28,091 bases of DNA from IMG/VR virus record IMGVR_UViG_3300030102_001674, positions 1-28,091 of that record, one strand, 5' to 3'. The position numbers and the translations under genes were made by a program. Every line of letters begins with the position of its first letter. Position 1 is the stretch's first letter. Origin of the DNA: a virus. Below the pieces are notes generated by a model. It worked only from the letters and a program-made list of their open reading frames with translations, was not told where the DNA came from and searched no databases. Positions 1 to 6,811 of this stretch are shown one piece after another.

Positions 1-204
1 ACAGTTAAAATAAAATTTGCAACACCATCAGATGCAAGAGCAACTGTTGCAAAAGTAAAACGTGTTAACAAACCGTTTGCACGTAAAATACAAATACTAA
101 CAGTTATGGAACAACGGGCTAAAGTTATGGGTAAAAGTCAAGTTGCTTCTATTGCTAAGAAAGGAAAAGATGCAATTAGAAAACGTAATAAATCGACTGC
201 TTAA
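1..204 (+). CDS. 3' end of a basic phage protein (partial)
   Basis: The window opens inside an open frame that runs from base 1 to a TAA at 202-204, giving the last 67 residues. The fragment is strongly basic (many Lys and Arg, few acidic residues) and ends in a Lys/Arg-rich tail (KKGKDAIRKRNKSTA). No catalytic motif is visible. It reads directly towards the head genes, so it probably belongs to the packaging/head module, near a portal or terminase gene lying to the left, but that is inferred from order only. A small basic protein here could bind DNA or an acidic head protein. I do not recognise its function. The start codon is outside the window. Confidence 0.7.
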   Translation, partial: TVKIKFATPSDARATVAKVKRVNKPFARKIQILTVMEQRAKVMGKSQVASIAKKGKDAIRKRNKSTA

Positions 205-265
205 ATTTTTAAGAAATAGATTAGATAATTTATCTATATCAGTCACATCAGGAGGTGTTGACAAC

Positions 266-397
266 ATGGAAAATTATAAGTATATAATAGGACAGATAAA
301 CGCCCATGAGGCAACACTACAGGAACTCTCTAACCTGCTAGAAGATAAGGAGCAAAATGAAAAAGGAACAGTCATCGATATTAACACCAAAAAATAA
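266..397 (+). CDS. 43-aa conserved small phage protein
   Basis: The ATG at 266 has an excellent Shine-Dalgarno site (AGGAGGT at 250-256). The same frame is open upstream to an ATG at 143, but that start would overlap the preceding gene and has no ribosome site, so 266 is preferred. The 43-residue product is helical and acidic (MENYKYIIGQINAHEATLQE begins it), with heptad-like hydrophobic spacing compatible with a short coiled coil. Its end overlaps the co-chaperonin gene by 41 bases in another frame, so the two are probably translationally coupled. Function unknown; it could be a small head-assembly accessory. Confidence 0.6.
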   Translation: MENYKYIIGQINAHEATLQELSNLLEDKEQNEKGTVIDINTKK

Positions 398-761
398 ACT
401 TGTTGGTGTAGAACCTACAAAAGAAGAACCAAAATTACCAAAGCCAACAGGCTGGAGACTTTTAGTTTTACCTTTCAAGATGAAAGAAAAAACTAAAGGT
501 GGATTAGTATTGGCTGAAACAACTTTAGAAAAGCAACAAGTTGCATCTCAAGTTGGTTTAGTTATGGCCATGGGTCCGCAATGTTATAAGGATAAGGAGA
601 GGTATCCTGAAGGTCCATGGTGCAAGGAGAAAGATTGGATTATGTTCGCAAGATATGCGGGTAGTCGAATCAAGATAGATGGTGGGGAAATGCGTCTGCT
701 AAACGACGATGAAGTGTTAGCAACAATTGATAGTCCAGAGGACATCTTGCATGAGTTCTAA
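357..761 (+). CDS. groES: GroES-like co-chaperonin
   Basis: The 134-aa product carries a Cpn10 (GroES) domain at about residues 31-125 after a 30-residue extension. Visible hallmarks are the opening strand (GWRLLVLPFK), a mobile-loop segment KTKGGLVLAETTLEKQ (about 45-60) with an L-V-L tripeptide in the place of the Ile-Val-Leu with which bacterial GroES docks on GroEL, the middle G-x-V-x-A-x-G strand (GLVMAMGP), and a closing MRLLNDDEVLATI strand. Cellular GroES is about 97 aa; the excess here is the N-terminus plus insertions around residues 75-90. By analogy with T4 gp31, it would cap the host GroEL cage to help fold the capsid protein encoded 2 kb downstream. No GroEL gene is visible. AAGGAG at 347-352 supports this start. 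Confidence 0.88.
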   Translation: MKKEQSSILTPKNKLVGVEPTKEEPKLPKPTGWRLLVLPFKMKEKTKGGLVLAETTLEKQQVASQVGLVMAMGPQCYKDKERYPEGPWCKEKDWIMFARYAGSRIKIDGGEMRLLNDDEVLATIDSPEDILHEF

Positions 762-780
762 ACATAGGAAGGAGTAAACT

Positions 781-1791
781 ATGCCAGACGAAGATAAAAA
801 AATGGTACCCATCGATACATCGGGACCAGAAGTAGATATAAATCTACCTGAAGAAAAACAAGAAGAGACTGGTGGTATCGCAGATATCCAGGTTGAAGAA
901 ATAAAAGAAACAGAAACAACAGATAAAGAAACAGATAAAACATTTGAAAATGAAAGAGAAACAAAGTTAGAAGAAGGTGGTGAGGTAGAAAAAAAAGAGG
1001 ATAAAAAAGAAGACGACAAACTTGAGGATTACAGTAAAGGAGTTCAATCTCGAATCGCTAAACTTACTCGTAAAATGCGAGAAGCAGAGAGAAGAGAAAA
1101 AGCTGCTATTGAATATGCAAAAGCTGTCGAAGAAAAAAGAAAAACTACTGAAACAAAATTTTCAAAAGTAAATGATGATTATGTTAAGCAGTTTGAAAAT
1201 AGAGTCAAAGATGGTTTAGATTCTGCGCAAAAGTCATTAGCATTAGCAATAGAAAATTCTGATGCTGCTGCTCAAATAGAGGCACAGAAAAAAATCGCTG
1301 CTTTATCAATTGATGAGGCTAGACTTAACGCTTTAAAAGAGCAACAATCAACAACAAAAGAAGTGTCTGCGCCAAAATTATCTGACGCAAACACTCTTCC
1401 AGAAAGCACACCTCAAAACTTACCTACACCAGATCCTAAAGCGGAAGATTGGGCTGGTAGAAATACATGGTTTGGTAAAGATAGAGCCATGACTTTTACA
1501 GCCTTTGAAATTCACAAAGATTTAGTTGAAAGGGAGGGTTTTGACCCACAAACTGACGAATATTATGAGGAAGTTGATAAGAGAATAAAACTTGAATTTC
1601 CACATAAATTTGATACAAAGGAAACACAAACGTCAAAACCGACGCAAAATGTTGCTTCTGTCAAACGATCAGCTGTAAGACAAGGAAAGCAAACTGTGAG
1701 ACTCACTTCCTCTCAGGTAGCAATAGCTAAAAAACTTGGAGTGCCACTCGAAGAGTACGCAAAACAAATTAAACTCACGGAAGGAGCGTAA
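781..1791 (+). CDS. Capsid scaffolding-like protein
   Basis: The 336-aa product is highly charged. It has an acidic Glu/Lys/Thr-rich disordered N-terminus (about 1-85), a long coiled-coil-like helical stretch (about 90-200: KLTRKMREAERREKAAIEYA onward), a Pro/Thr/Gln linker (about 200-225) and a more ordered C-terminal segment (about 225-285: DWAGRNTWFGKDRAMTF onward), ending with a basic tail. This composition and its place upstream of the major capsid gene fit an internal scaffolding protein that nucleates procapsid assembly and then leaves. Scaffold sequences diverge too fast for a motif-based call, so identity rests on architecture and position. AAGGAG at 769-774 sets the start. It abuts the next gene. 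Confidence 0.65.
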   Translation: MPDEDKKMVPIDTSGPEVDINLPEEKQEETGGIADIQVEEIKETETTDKETDKTFENERETKLEEGGEVEKKEDKKEDDKLEDYSKGVQSRIAKLTRKMREAERREKAAIEYAKAVEEKRKTTETKFSKVNDDYVKQFENRVKDGLDSAQKSLALAIENSDAAAQIEAQKKIAALSIDEARLNALKEQQSTTKEVSAPKLSDANTLPESTPQNLPTPDPKAEDWAGRNTWFGKDRAMTFTAFEIHKDLVEREGFDPQTDEYYEEVDKRIKLEFPHKFDTKETQTSKPTQNVASVKRSAVRQGKQTVRLTSSQVAIAKKLGVPLEEYAKQIKLTEGA

Positions 1792-1792
1792 T

Positions 1793-2254
1793 ATGGAAAA
1801 AGATAATATAAAAACTTCTCGTGCGAGCCAAGACAGGTCCAAAACTGAAAGACCAAAAGTCTGGGTTCCACCATCTTCTCTAGATGCACCCCCTGCACCT
1901 GATGGATTCAGGTATAGATGGATAAGAGCAGAAAGCGTTGGCTTTCAAGATACGAAAAATATATCTGGACGTTTAAGAGAAGGATATGAATTAGTTCGTG
2001 CCGAAGAAGTCGAAAATGCATCTGATTATCCAGTCGTTGATGACGGCAAATACAAAGGGGTGATTGGGGTCGGTGGCCTTCTACTTGCAAAGGTACCTGA
2101 AGAGATTGCGAAACAACGTCAACAGTATATGACCGATAGGCATAAACAAAGAGACGAAGCAGTATCAAACGATCTTATGAAGGAGCAGGATAGTAGAATG
2201 CCGATCAATGTTGAAAGGCAATCTCGTGTGACCTTCGGTGGTACGAAAAAGTAA
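1793..2254 (+). CDS. 153-aa conserved phage protein, head module
   Basis: The ATG at 1793 follows AAGGAG at 1781-1786; an upstream in-frame ATG at 1736 lies inside the scaffold gene and has no ribosome site, so it is rejected. The product has a disordered polar N-terminus, a core of about residues 20-110 containing PDGFRYRWIRAES and GRLREGYELVRAEE, and a charged helical C-terminus. The core looks like a small alpha/beta domain with conserved Trp, Arg and Gly. I do not recognise a biochemical function. Its place between scaffold and capsid suggests a minor head or head-maturation protein, which is inference from order. Confidence 0.6.
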   Translation: MEKDNIKTSRASQDRSKTERPKVWVPPSSLDAPPAPDGFRYRWIRAESVGFQDTKNISGRLREGYELVRAEEVENASDYPVVDDGKYKGVIGVGGLLLAKVPEEIAKQRQQYMTDRHKQRDEAVSNDLMKEQDSRMPINVERQSRVTFGGTKK

Positions 2255-2283
2255 TTTTTTCAATCACTGAATTTATATAAACC

Positions 2284-2310
2284 GTACTGGAAGCCCTTCG
2301 GGGCAGGTAC
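2284..2310 (+). other. UUCG-tetraloop hairpin in the leader of the head-protein gene
   Basis: GCCC (2293-2296), a TTCG loop and GGGC (2301-2304) form a compact hairpin. A second outer helix pairs GTAC 2284-2287 with GTAC 2307-2310. No T-run follows, so it is a poor intrinsic terminator. It sits 16 bases before the ATG at 2327 and leaves the AAGGAG site free, so it could be a processing or mRNA-stabilising element. Confidence 0.5.
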
Positions 2311-2326
2311 ATAAGGAGAAACAACT

Positions 2327-2890
2327 ATGGCAAATAGAAACACACAAGGTTTTGGACTAATGCCTGCAGGAACGCTTGGATCAACTCCAGCGACTTCTGG
2401 TCAGGGTAAGTACAAAATCGATGCGGGTTCGACGACTACTTTATACAACGGTGGATGCGTTGCTTCTAGTGCTGGATATATTGTGGATGGTCAGACAACT
2501 GACGCACCTGTTTTGGGTGTCCTTAATGGAATATTCTATAACGACGCGACTACTTTAAAGCCGACGTTTGCGAATTTCTATAAGCAACCGATAACACCAG
2601 CGAACTCAGAAGACATCGACGCTTTTGTATTCGACAACCCTCAACAACAATACGTAGTAGCAACAGATGATTCTGTGGCACAATCTGGATATTTAGAAAC
2701 GTATGACATGAATACTTCTGCTGGTAGTGATACTACTGGTAAGTCTTCTGCTACACTAGATATCGGAGATACAAGTGCTGATGCAGCATCATGGAGATTG
2801 CTTCGATCTGCTGAAGATTCTGAAAACGATGAAAATGCGGCTTTCAGATCTGTAGTAGTAGTTGCTAATCTAATTGAGCTACAATCTTAA
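2327..2890 (+). CDS. Probable head decoration / minor capsid protein
   Basis: The 187-aa product is rich in Gly, Ser, Thr and Ala, with a beta-rich look and no Lys-rich helices. It starts MANRNTQGFGLMPAGTLGS, and its beta-strand pattern continues through TLYNGGCVASSAGYIVDGQ to the C-terminal VVVVANLIELQS strand. It lies between the scaffold region and the major capsid gene with its own AAGGAG site, a position often held by head decoration or stabilising proteins. I see no enzymatic motif. Similar-looking proteins occur in marine phage head modules, but the decoration role is inferred from position and composition, not shown. Confidence 0.55.
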   Translation: MANRNTQGFGLMPAGTLGSTPATSGQGKYKIDAGSTTTLYNGGCVASSAGYIVDGQTTDAPVLGVLNGIFYNDATTLKPTFANFYKQPITPANSEDIDAFVFDNPQQQYVVATDDSVAQSGYLETYDMNTSAGSDTTGKSSATLDIGDTSADAASWRLLRSAEDSENDENAAFRSVVVVANLIELQS

Positions 2891-2911
2891 GCTAGAATAG
2901 GAGAATAAAAA

Positions 2912-3823
2912 ATGGCTATATCACGATCACAACTAGTTAAAGAACTAGAGCCAGGCTTGAATGCACTATTCGGCTTGGAATATAAAAGGTATGAAAATCA
3001 GCATGCTGAAATTTATACTACAGAATCATCTGACAGAGCTTTTGAAGAAGAAGTAATGTTAAGTGGTTTTGCAAACGCACAAGTAAAAGGTGAAGGTTCA
3101 GGAGTTTCATTCGATGAAGCACAAGAAACTTTCACTGCGAGATACACTCACGAGACTGTAGCTTTAGCATTTGCTATCACAGAAGAAGCTATCGAAGATA
3201 ACCTCTACGATAGATTAGCTTCTAGATATACAAAAGCTTTAGCAAGATCTATGAGTAATGCTAAACAAGTAAAAGCTGTTGAATTATTAATCAACGGTTT
3301 ACCATCTACTGCGACTTTCAAGTCTGGAGATGGTGTTGCTTTATTTAGTACATCTCACCCAACGATAGCTGGTACTTTCAAAAATACTCTATCTACTCAA
3401 GCTGACCTTAACGAAACGTCATTAGAGCAGTCAATGATTGACATCTCTAAAATGACTGACGAGAGAGGTTTGAGAATTGCAGCTAGAGGACTAAAAATGA
3501 TAGTTCCTTCAGAAAATCAGTTCACAGCTGAGAGATTATTAAAATCTCAAGGTAGAACGTCTACAGCTGATAATGATATCAATGCAATCGTTTCAATGGG
3601 AATGGTTCCTCAAGGATACAGAGTGAACAATTACCTAACTGACTCTGATTCATTCTACATCATTACAGACGTGCCTAATGGCATGAAGATGTTCAACAGA
3701 GCTCCATTGACAACTGCAATGGAAGGTGACTTTGATACTGGAAACGTTAGATACAAAGCTAGAGAAAGATACTCATTTGGAGTATCAGACCCTAGAGGTA
3801 TCTTCGGCGTTGAAGGTGCGTAA
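2912..3823 (+). CDS. Major capsid protein, Mu gpT-like
   Basis: The 303-aa protein matches the Mu-like major head subunit (gpT) type of HK97-fold capsid proteins. An N-terminal region to about residue 60 is followed by the P-domain and spine helices (HETVALAFAITEEAIEDNLY, then a long helix through ARSMSNAKQVKAVELL). The typical GVALFSTSHPTIAG segment comes at about residues 143-156, and the C-terminus is a beta-rich axial domain ending RERYSFGVSDPRGIFGVEGA. It would form the icosahedral shell, several hundred copies per virion. A clear AGGAG lies before the ATG. A hairpin terminator 13 bases after the stop fits the need for high, separately ended expression. The co-chaperonin upstream is a plausible folding aid. 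Confidence 0.88.
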   Translation: MAISRSQLVKELEPGLNALFGLEYKRYENQHAEIYTTESSDRAFEEEVMLSGFANAQVKGEGSGVSFDEAQETFTARYTHETVALAFAITEEAIEDNLYDRLASRYTKALARSMSNAKQVKAVELLINGLPSTATFKSGDGVALFSTSHPTIAGTFKNTLSTQADLNETSLEQSMIDISKMTDERGLRIAARGLKMIVPSENQFTAERLLKSQGRTSTADNDINAIVSMGMVPQGYRVNNYLTDSDSFYIITDVPNGMKMFNRAPLTTAMEGDFDTGNVRYKARERYSFGVSDPRGIFGVEGA

Positions 3824-3835
3824 TCAATAAAATTT

Positions 3836-3863
3836 ATGAGGCGGCCTTAAAACCGCCTCATTT
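3836..3863 (+). terminator. Intrinsic terminator after the capsid gene
   Basis: ATGAGGCGG (3836-3844) pairs perfectly with CCGCCTCAT (3853-3861) across an 8-base loop, followed by a short T-rich stretch. The tail is weak (TTT then AC), so termination may be partial, which would still raise capsid mRNA relative to downstream genes. Confidence 0.75.
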
Positions 3864-3884
3864 ACAAAATAAACGGTGAGATTC

Positions 3885-4142
3885 ATGAAAAATTTTTTAG
3901 TAAATATTTGGGCTTATAATCATTATACAAAATTTAAAGTATTATCTGAAGATAATGCAGAATCATTAGAAAATGCAATCCTTGACAAACTTGGAGAAAA
4001 GAGTATAAAGTGGGAAGATCTTGGAATATCTTATGATGACAAGATTAATAGAATAACCTATGAGGAGGTTATAGATGATACAAGACCTATACAAACAAAA
4101 AAGGTCCTTGGAGTTGAAGTGGGAACAAGAGCATCTGTCTAA
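3885..4142 (+). CDS. 85-aa protein of unknown function
   Basis: The ATG at 3885 is preceded by GGTGAG at 3875-3880; an upstream GTG at 3876 in the same frame is possible but less likely. The product begins MKNFLVNIWAYNHYTKFKV and is acidic in the middle, with an apparent beta-alpha-beta pattern typical of small phage proteins. Its last 23 codons overlap the next gene in another frame. No family recognised. It lies between the capsid terminator and the 4333 promoter, so it depends on read-through of the terminator or an unseen promoter. Confidence 0.5.
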   Translation: MKNFLVNIWAYNHYTKFKVLSEDNAESLENAILDKLGEKSIKWEDLGISYDDKINRITYEEVIDDTRPIQTKKVLGVEVGTRASV

Positions 4143-4284
4143 TGGTAGATACACTCTTGACATGGTCAGAATTGATGACAAAATTAAAGGTGTCATCACA
4201 AAGATCAAGCTAGAAGAAGCAGCTATCGCCCACAAGCAAAACACTATTGAAGGTGCAGCTCCACAAGTTTCAGTAGCTACTTAA
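4075..4284 (+). CDS. 69-aa coiled-coil-like small protein
   Basis: The ATG at 4075 has one of the strongest ribosome sites in the window (GAGGAGG at 4062-4068), although it lies inside the preceding gene, which it overlaps by 68 bases. The product (MIQDLYKQKRSLELKWEQEH begins it) is helical with heptad-like hydrophobic positions through residue 55, then a short Ala/Pro tail. The strong site argues that this frame is translated. Function unknown; it could be a small oligomerising head or head-tail accessory. Confidence 0.55.
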   Translation: MIQDLYKQKRSLELKWEQEHLSNGRYTLDMVRIDDKIKGVITKIKLEEAAIAHKQNTIEGAAPQVSVAT

Positions 4285-4332
4285 TAAAAAGCTACATCGT
4301 TGGAAAAAATCCACTCCACATTACAGGCTCTC

Positions 4333-4361
4333 TTGCACTCTATTAAAAACTAGTATATAAA
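4333..4361 (+). promoter_or_regulatory. Sigma-70-type promoter
   Basis: TTGCAC (4333-4338) and TATAAA (4356-4361) are separated by exactly 17 bases. Transcription would begin near 4368, giving a leader of about 78 bases before the ATG at 4446. It lies in the largest gap of the window (4285-4445), soon after the capsid terminator. Confidence 0.55.
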
Positions 4362-4382
4362 ATATTTACTATACATATATTA

Positions 4383-4445
4383 GAATACTGACGCGTATAG
4401 TCGACGGCCTAGAGACAGTATTCGGAAAACTAGGAGGATAATACT
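4383..4445 (+). promoter_or_regulatory. Possible two-state RNA leader before the 172-aa gene
   Basis: GAATACTG (4383-4390) is perfectly complementary to CAGTATTC (4416-4423). The same middle segment (AGTATT, 4417-4422) is also complementary to AATACT (4440-4445), directly before the ATG. The second pairing would place the AGGAGG site (4432-4437) in a 17-base loop and block the start region; the first would free it. The two pairings exclude each other, as in translational switches. The upstream helix is longer and so probably the default, favouring translation. Regulation itself is inference. Confidence 0.4.
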
Positions 4446-4964
4446 ATGGCAACAACTACATTTTCGGGACCAGTAAAATCTTTAACAGGATTTATCACTG
4501 CAGGACCGAACGCGGTTGTAAACATCACATCAGAAACTACTTTAACTTTTGCTGCACACGCAGGTAAAGTTATCAAAGTAAATGATGCGGATGGTGCAAT
4601 CACACTTCCAACAATCAAAGCAGATAGCAACGGTGCTACAGCTGGAGACAATGACCCTAATGCAAATAATCAATTAGGTGCTGTTTACAAATTTTTTGTA
4701 GGCACAGATTGTACAGATTGTGATATTAAAACAGATGGAACTGACAAATTTGTTGGTCACGCAACTGTTGTTAATGTTGCAGACGGTACAAATAATACAT
4801 TTGCACCAGGAGCATCAAACGATGTTATCAGCATGAACGGTGGAACTACAGGTGGAGATAAAGGTAGTACAATTACTATTACTGCACTTGAAGACAATGT
4901 ATATTTAGTAGAAGCAGTGTTGATCGGTACAGGTACTGAAGCAACACCTTTTGCAGATAGTTAA
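4446..4964 (+). CDS. Probable virion structural protein (172 aa)
   Basis: The product is acidic, rich in Gly, Thr, Ala, Asn and Asp, and beta-rich. It starts with MATTTFSGPVKSLTGFITAG, a type of N-terminus I associate with virion proteins of marine phages. Two cysteines form a CTDC pair at about residues 89-92. No enzymatic motif is present. It has its own promoter, a structured leader and a strong terminator, so it is a single-gene unit probably expressed at high level, as expected for a decoration or head-fibre protein. The role is inferred. Confidence 0.55.
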   Translation: MATTTFSGPVKSLTGFITAGPNAVVNITSETTLTFAAHAGKVIKVNDADGAITLPTIKADSNGATAGDNDPNANNQLGAVYKFFVGTDCTDCDIKTDGTDKFVGHATVVNVADGTNNTFAPGASNDVISMNGGTTGGDKGSTITITALEDNVYLVEAVLIGTGTEATPFADS

Positions 4965-4973
4965 TAATTAATT

Positions 4974-5004
4974 AATGTGGGGCTTCGGCCCCACATTTAA
5001 TTTT
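4974..5004 (+). terminator. Strong intrinsic terminator with UUCG loop
   Basis: AATGTGGGGC (4974-4983) pairs perfectly with GCCCCACATT (4988-4997) around a TTCG tetraloop, followed by TAATTTT. The ribosome site of the next gene (AAGGAG, 5005-5010) follows at once, so read-through transcripts carry the hairpin directly upstream of that start. Confidence 0.85.
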
Positions 5005-5017
5005 AAGGAGAAAAAAT

Positions 5018-5320
5018 ATGGCAACATCAGACCAACAGTTTTCATGTAGAACTTCTGACGGTAGATTTGGTAGAGCAACAAACGCCAGTGATAATTTCAT
5101 TGGGCCAGCTAGAATAACTTATATTCAAGCTGAAGGAGTTGCTAACAGTAATATCAAAATCTATGATGGAACAAGTGATTCTGGAACTTTAGTATATGAA
5201 GCAAATTGTGGAACAGAAGGCATAGACGTTTATGTGCCAGGTAGCGGCATTAGATGTAGAACTGGAGTATATCTAGATTTAACTAATACTACTTCTGTCA
5301 CAATTGGTTATACTGGCTAG
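5018..5320 (+). CDS. Probable small virion protein (100 aa)
   Basis: The product is a short, beta-rich protein: ITYIQAEGVANSNIKIYDG, then a VPGSGIRCRTGVYLDL strand pair and a VTIGYTG ending. It has the look of a single beta-sandwich domain found in small virion proteins next to capsid genes. Three cysteines are present. AAGGAG at 5005-5010 gives the start. The TAG stop is part of the next gene's ribosome site (TAGGAG), so translation is tightly linked to the adaptor gene that follows. Function unknown beyond a likely structural role. Confidence 0.5.
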   Translation: MATSDQQFSCRTSDGRFGRATNASDNFIGPARITYIQAEGVANSNIKIYDGTSDSGTLVYEANCGTEGIDVYVPGSGIRCRTGVYLDLTNTTSVTIGYTG

Positions 5321-5328
5321 GAGTTTAA

Positions 5329-6081
5329 ATGGCTAATACTACTTCGGGAACTACAACGTTCGACAAAACTTTTGCTATTGAAGAAATAATAGAAGATGCT
5401 TTTGAACGTATTGGATTAACTAACGTTGCAGGTTATCAACTTAAATCTGCTAGAAGATCTCTTAATATTTTATTTCAAGAATGGGGTAATAGAGGTATTC
5501 ATTATTGGGAAATAGGTTCAACAAATTTAGATCTTATAGAGGGTCAGGCAGATTATGATTTTTTTAGATCAAGTGGTGATGGAACTTCAGCAACAACTAC
5601 AGATCCAGCTAGCGTGTTTGGAATATCAGACGTACTTGAGGCACAATTAAGAAATAATAGAACTCAAACTACACAATCTGACAGTCCGATGACAAAAGTA
5701 GACAGATCTACTTATGCTGGATTCTCAAATAAATTATCACAAGGAACACCTAATCAATATTGGGTAGAAAGATTTATTGATAAAGTGACAATACATATTT
5801 ATCCAACACCAGATTCAACAAATGCATCTAAAGATATGCATTTCTTTTTTGTAAAAAGAATTCAAGATGTTGGAGATTATACTAATGCAACAGATGTGCC
5901 ATTTAGATTTGTGCCTTGTATGACATCAGGACTCGCTTTTTACCTTGCACAAAAATATGCACCTGAAAGATTACAAGCAATGAAATTATTTTATGAGGAT
6001 GAATTAGCAAGAGCTCTTGCAGAAGATGGATCAGCTTCAAGCACTTATATCACACCAAAAGTTTATTACCCGGGAGCATAA
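5329..6081 (+). CDS. Head-to-tail adaptor-like protein
   Basis: The 250-aa product begins with an alpha-helical region (about 15-60: FAIEEIIEDAFERIGLTNVA, then KSARRSLNILFQEW), followed by a beta-rich insertion with the Trp/Tyr-rich core YWEIGSTNLDLIEGQADY and a C-terminal helix (about 205-235). Helical N-terminus, beta core and C-terminal helix resemble the adaptor (gatekeeper) proteins that dock under the portal of short-tailed phages, such as P22 gp4 and T7 gp11. It lies in the neck region ahead of other tail genes. A second adaptor-like gene is at 6811, so which of them contacts the portal is unclear. Confidence 0.55.
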   Translation: MANTTSGTTTFDKTFAIEEIIEDAFERIGLTNVAGYQLKSARRSLNILFQEWGNRGIHYWEIGSTNLDLIEGQADYDFFRSSGDGTSATTTDPASVFGISDVLEAQLRNNRTQTTQSDSPMTKVDRSTYAGFSNKLSQGTPNQYWVERFIDKVTIHIYPTPDSTNASKDMHFFFVKRIQDVGDYTNATDVPFRFVPCMTSGLAFYLAQKYAPERLQAMKLFYEDELARALAEDGSASSTYITPKVYYPGA

Positions 6082-6668
6082 TGGCAAAGTACGCAACAGG
6101 TAAACACGCAAAAGCAATATCAGATAGATCTGGTTTAGAATTTCCATATCGTGAAATGGTTAGAGAATGGAATGGTTCTTTTGTTCACGTATCAGAATTT
6201 GAACCAAAACAACCACAACTACAACCTAGACCATCAGGAGCAGATGCAATATCTTTAAGACACGTAAGACCTGATAGAATAGAACCTGCCACAACTGTTA
6301 GAATACCTGAAGATGGTTTTGAAACTTATGAAGCAGGTTCAAGAATTATAAATGTTTTTTCACCGGGTCATGGTTTGGTTAGTGGAACGACATATAGATT
6401 TAGAGGTCCACCAACTACTTCTGCAGGTGGAAATACTTTTCAATACTCTAATCCTGAAAGTTTTGATGGTATCACAGGGACTAATATCGCAAAATCAGCA
6501 GGTTATGCAATAACGACTGGATTATACAAAGATGATGCAGCAGTCACAACAGACTATGCAACATCAAATTATTTTCATTTTACAGTTGATACAGATACTG
6601 CTACAACTGGTAATATAAAAGGAGGAGGATACGGTTGTTCTGTTGGACCCGTGACTATAGAAGCATGA
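6081..6668 (+). CDS. Virion structural protein of a marine-phage type (195 aa)
   Basis: The start overlaps the previous stop by one base (TAATG), after GGGAG. The N-terminal 65 residues contain the conserved-looking block SDRSGLEFPYREMVREWNGS and a Pro/Gln-rich stretch. The rest is beta-rich, with VFSPGHGLVSGTTYRFRG resembling small beta domains repeated in tail proteins. I recall this N-terminal signature from neck/tail modules of marine podo- and myoviruses, but no function is established to my knowledge. It could bridge adaptor and tail. Its stop overlaps the next small gene (ATGA). Confidence 0.55.
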   Translation: MAKYATGKHAKAISDRSGLEFPYREMVREWNGSFVHVSEFEPKQPQLQPRPSGADAISLRHVRPDRIEPATTVRIPEDGFETYEAGSRIINVFSPGHGLVSGTTYRFRGPPTTSAGGNTFQYSNPESFDGITGTNIAKSAGYAITTGLYKDDAAVTTDYATSNYFHFTVDTDTATTGNIKGGGYGCSVGPVTIEA

Positions 6669-6811
6669 TTAAACATTTTTTAAATTGGATAAAAGGTTTA
6701 TTTACACCTAAATTAAAATTAAAAGAAGAGATCACAAAAGGTTTTTGTGAAGAGCATAATAAATATAAACATCGTTGTCCTAGATGTAGAGAACTAGCAG
6801 GAGTAGTATAA
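6665..6811 (+). CDS. 48-aa zinc-knuckle-like microprotein
   Basis: This short frame is locked to both neighbours: its ATG overlaps the upstream TGA (ATGA at 6665-6668) and its TAA overlaps the next ATG (TAATG at 6809-6813). The 48 residues comprise an amphipathic basic N-terminus (MIKHFLNWIKGLFTPKLKLK) and a Cys/His cluster, C28-x2-H31-x6-C38-x2-C41, which looks like a small treble-clef or zinc-ribbon knuckle. The exact stop/start overlaps and clustered ligands argue for a real gene. It could be a metal-stabilised neck peptide or a regulator; the function is unknown. Confidence 0.6.
   Translation: MIKHFLNWIKGLFTPKLKLKEEITKGFCEEHNKYKHRCPRCRELAGVV

Noticed and set aside
143-265. Longer upstream start for the 43-aa protein
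   Set aside because: It overlaps the preceding gene and has no ribosome site, whereas the ATG at 266 follows AGGAGGT.
717-1019. Minus-strand open frame opposite the scaffold gene
   Set aside because: Ser/Phe-rich product is the antisense of Glu/Lys-rich coding; no supporting start signal or context.
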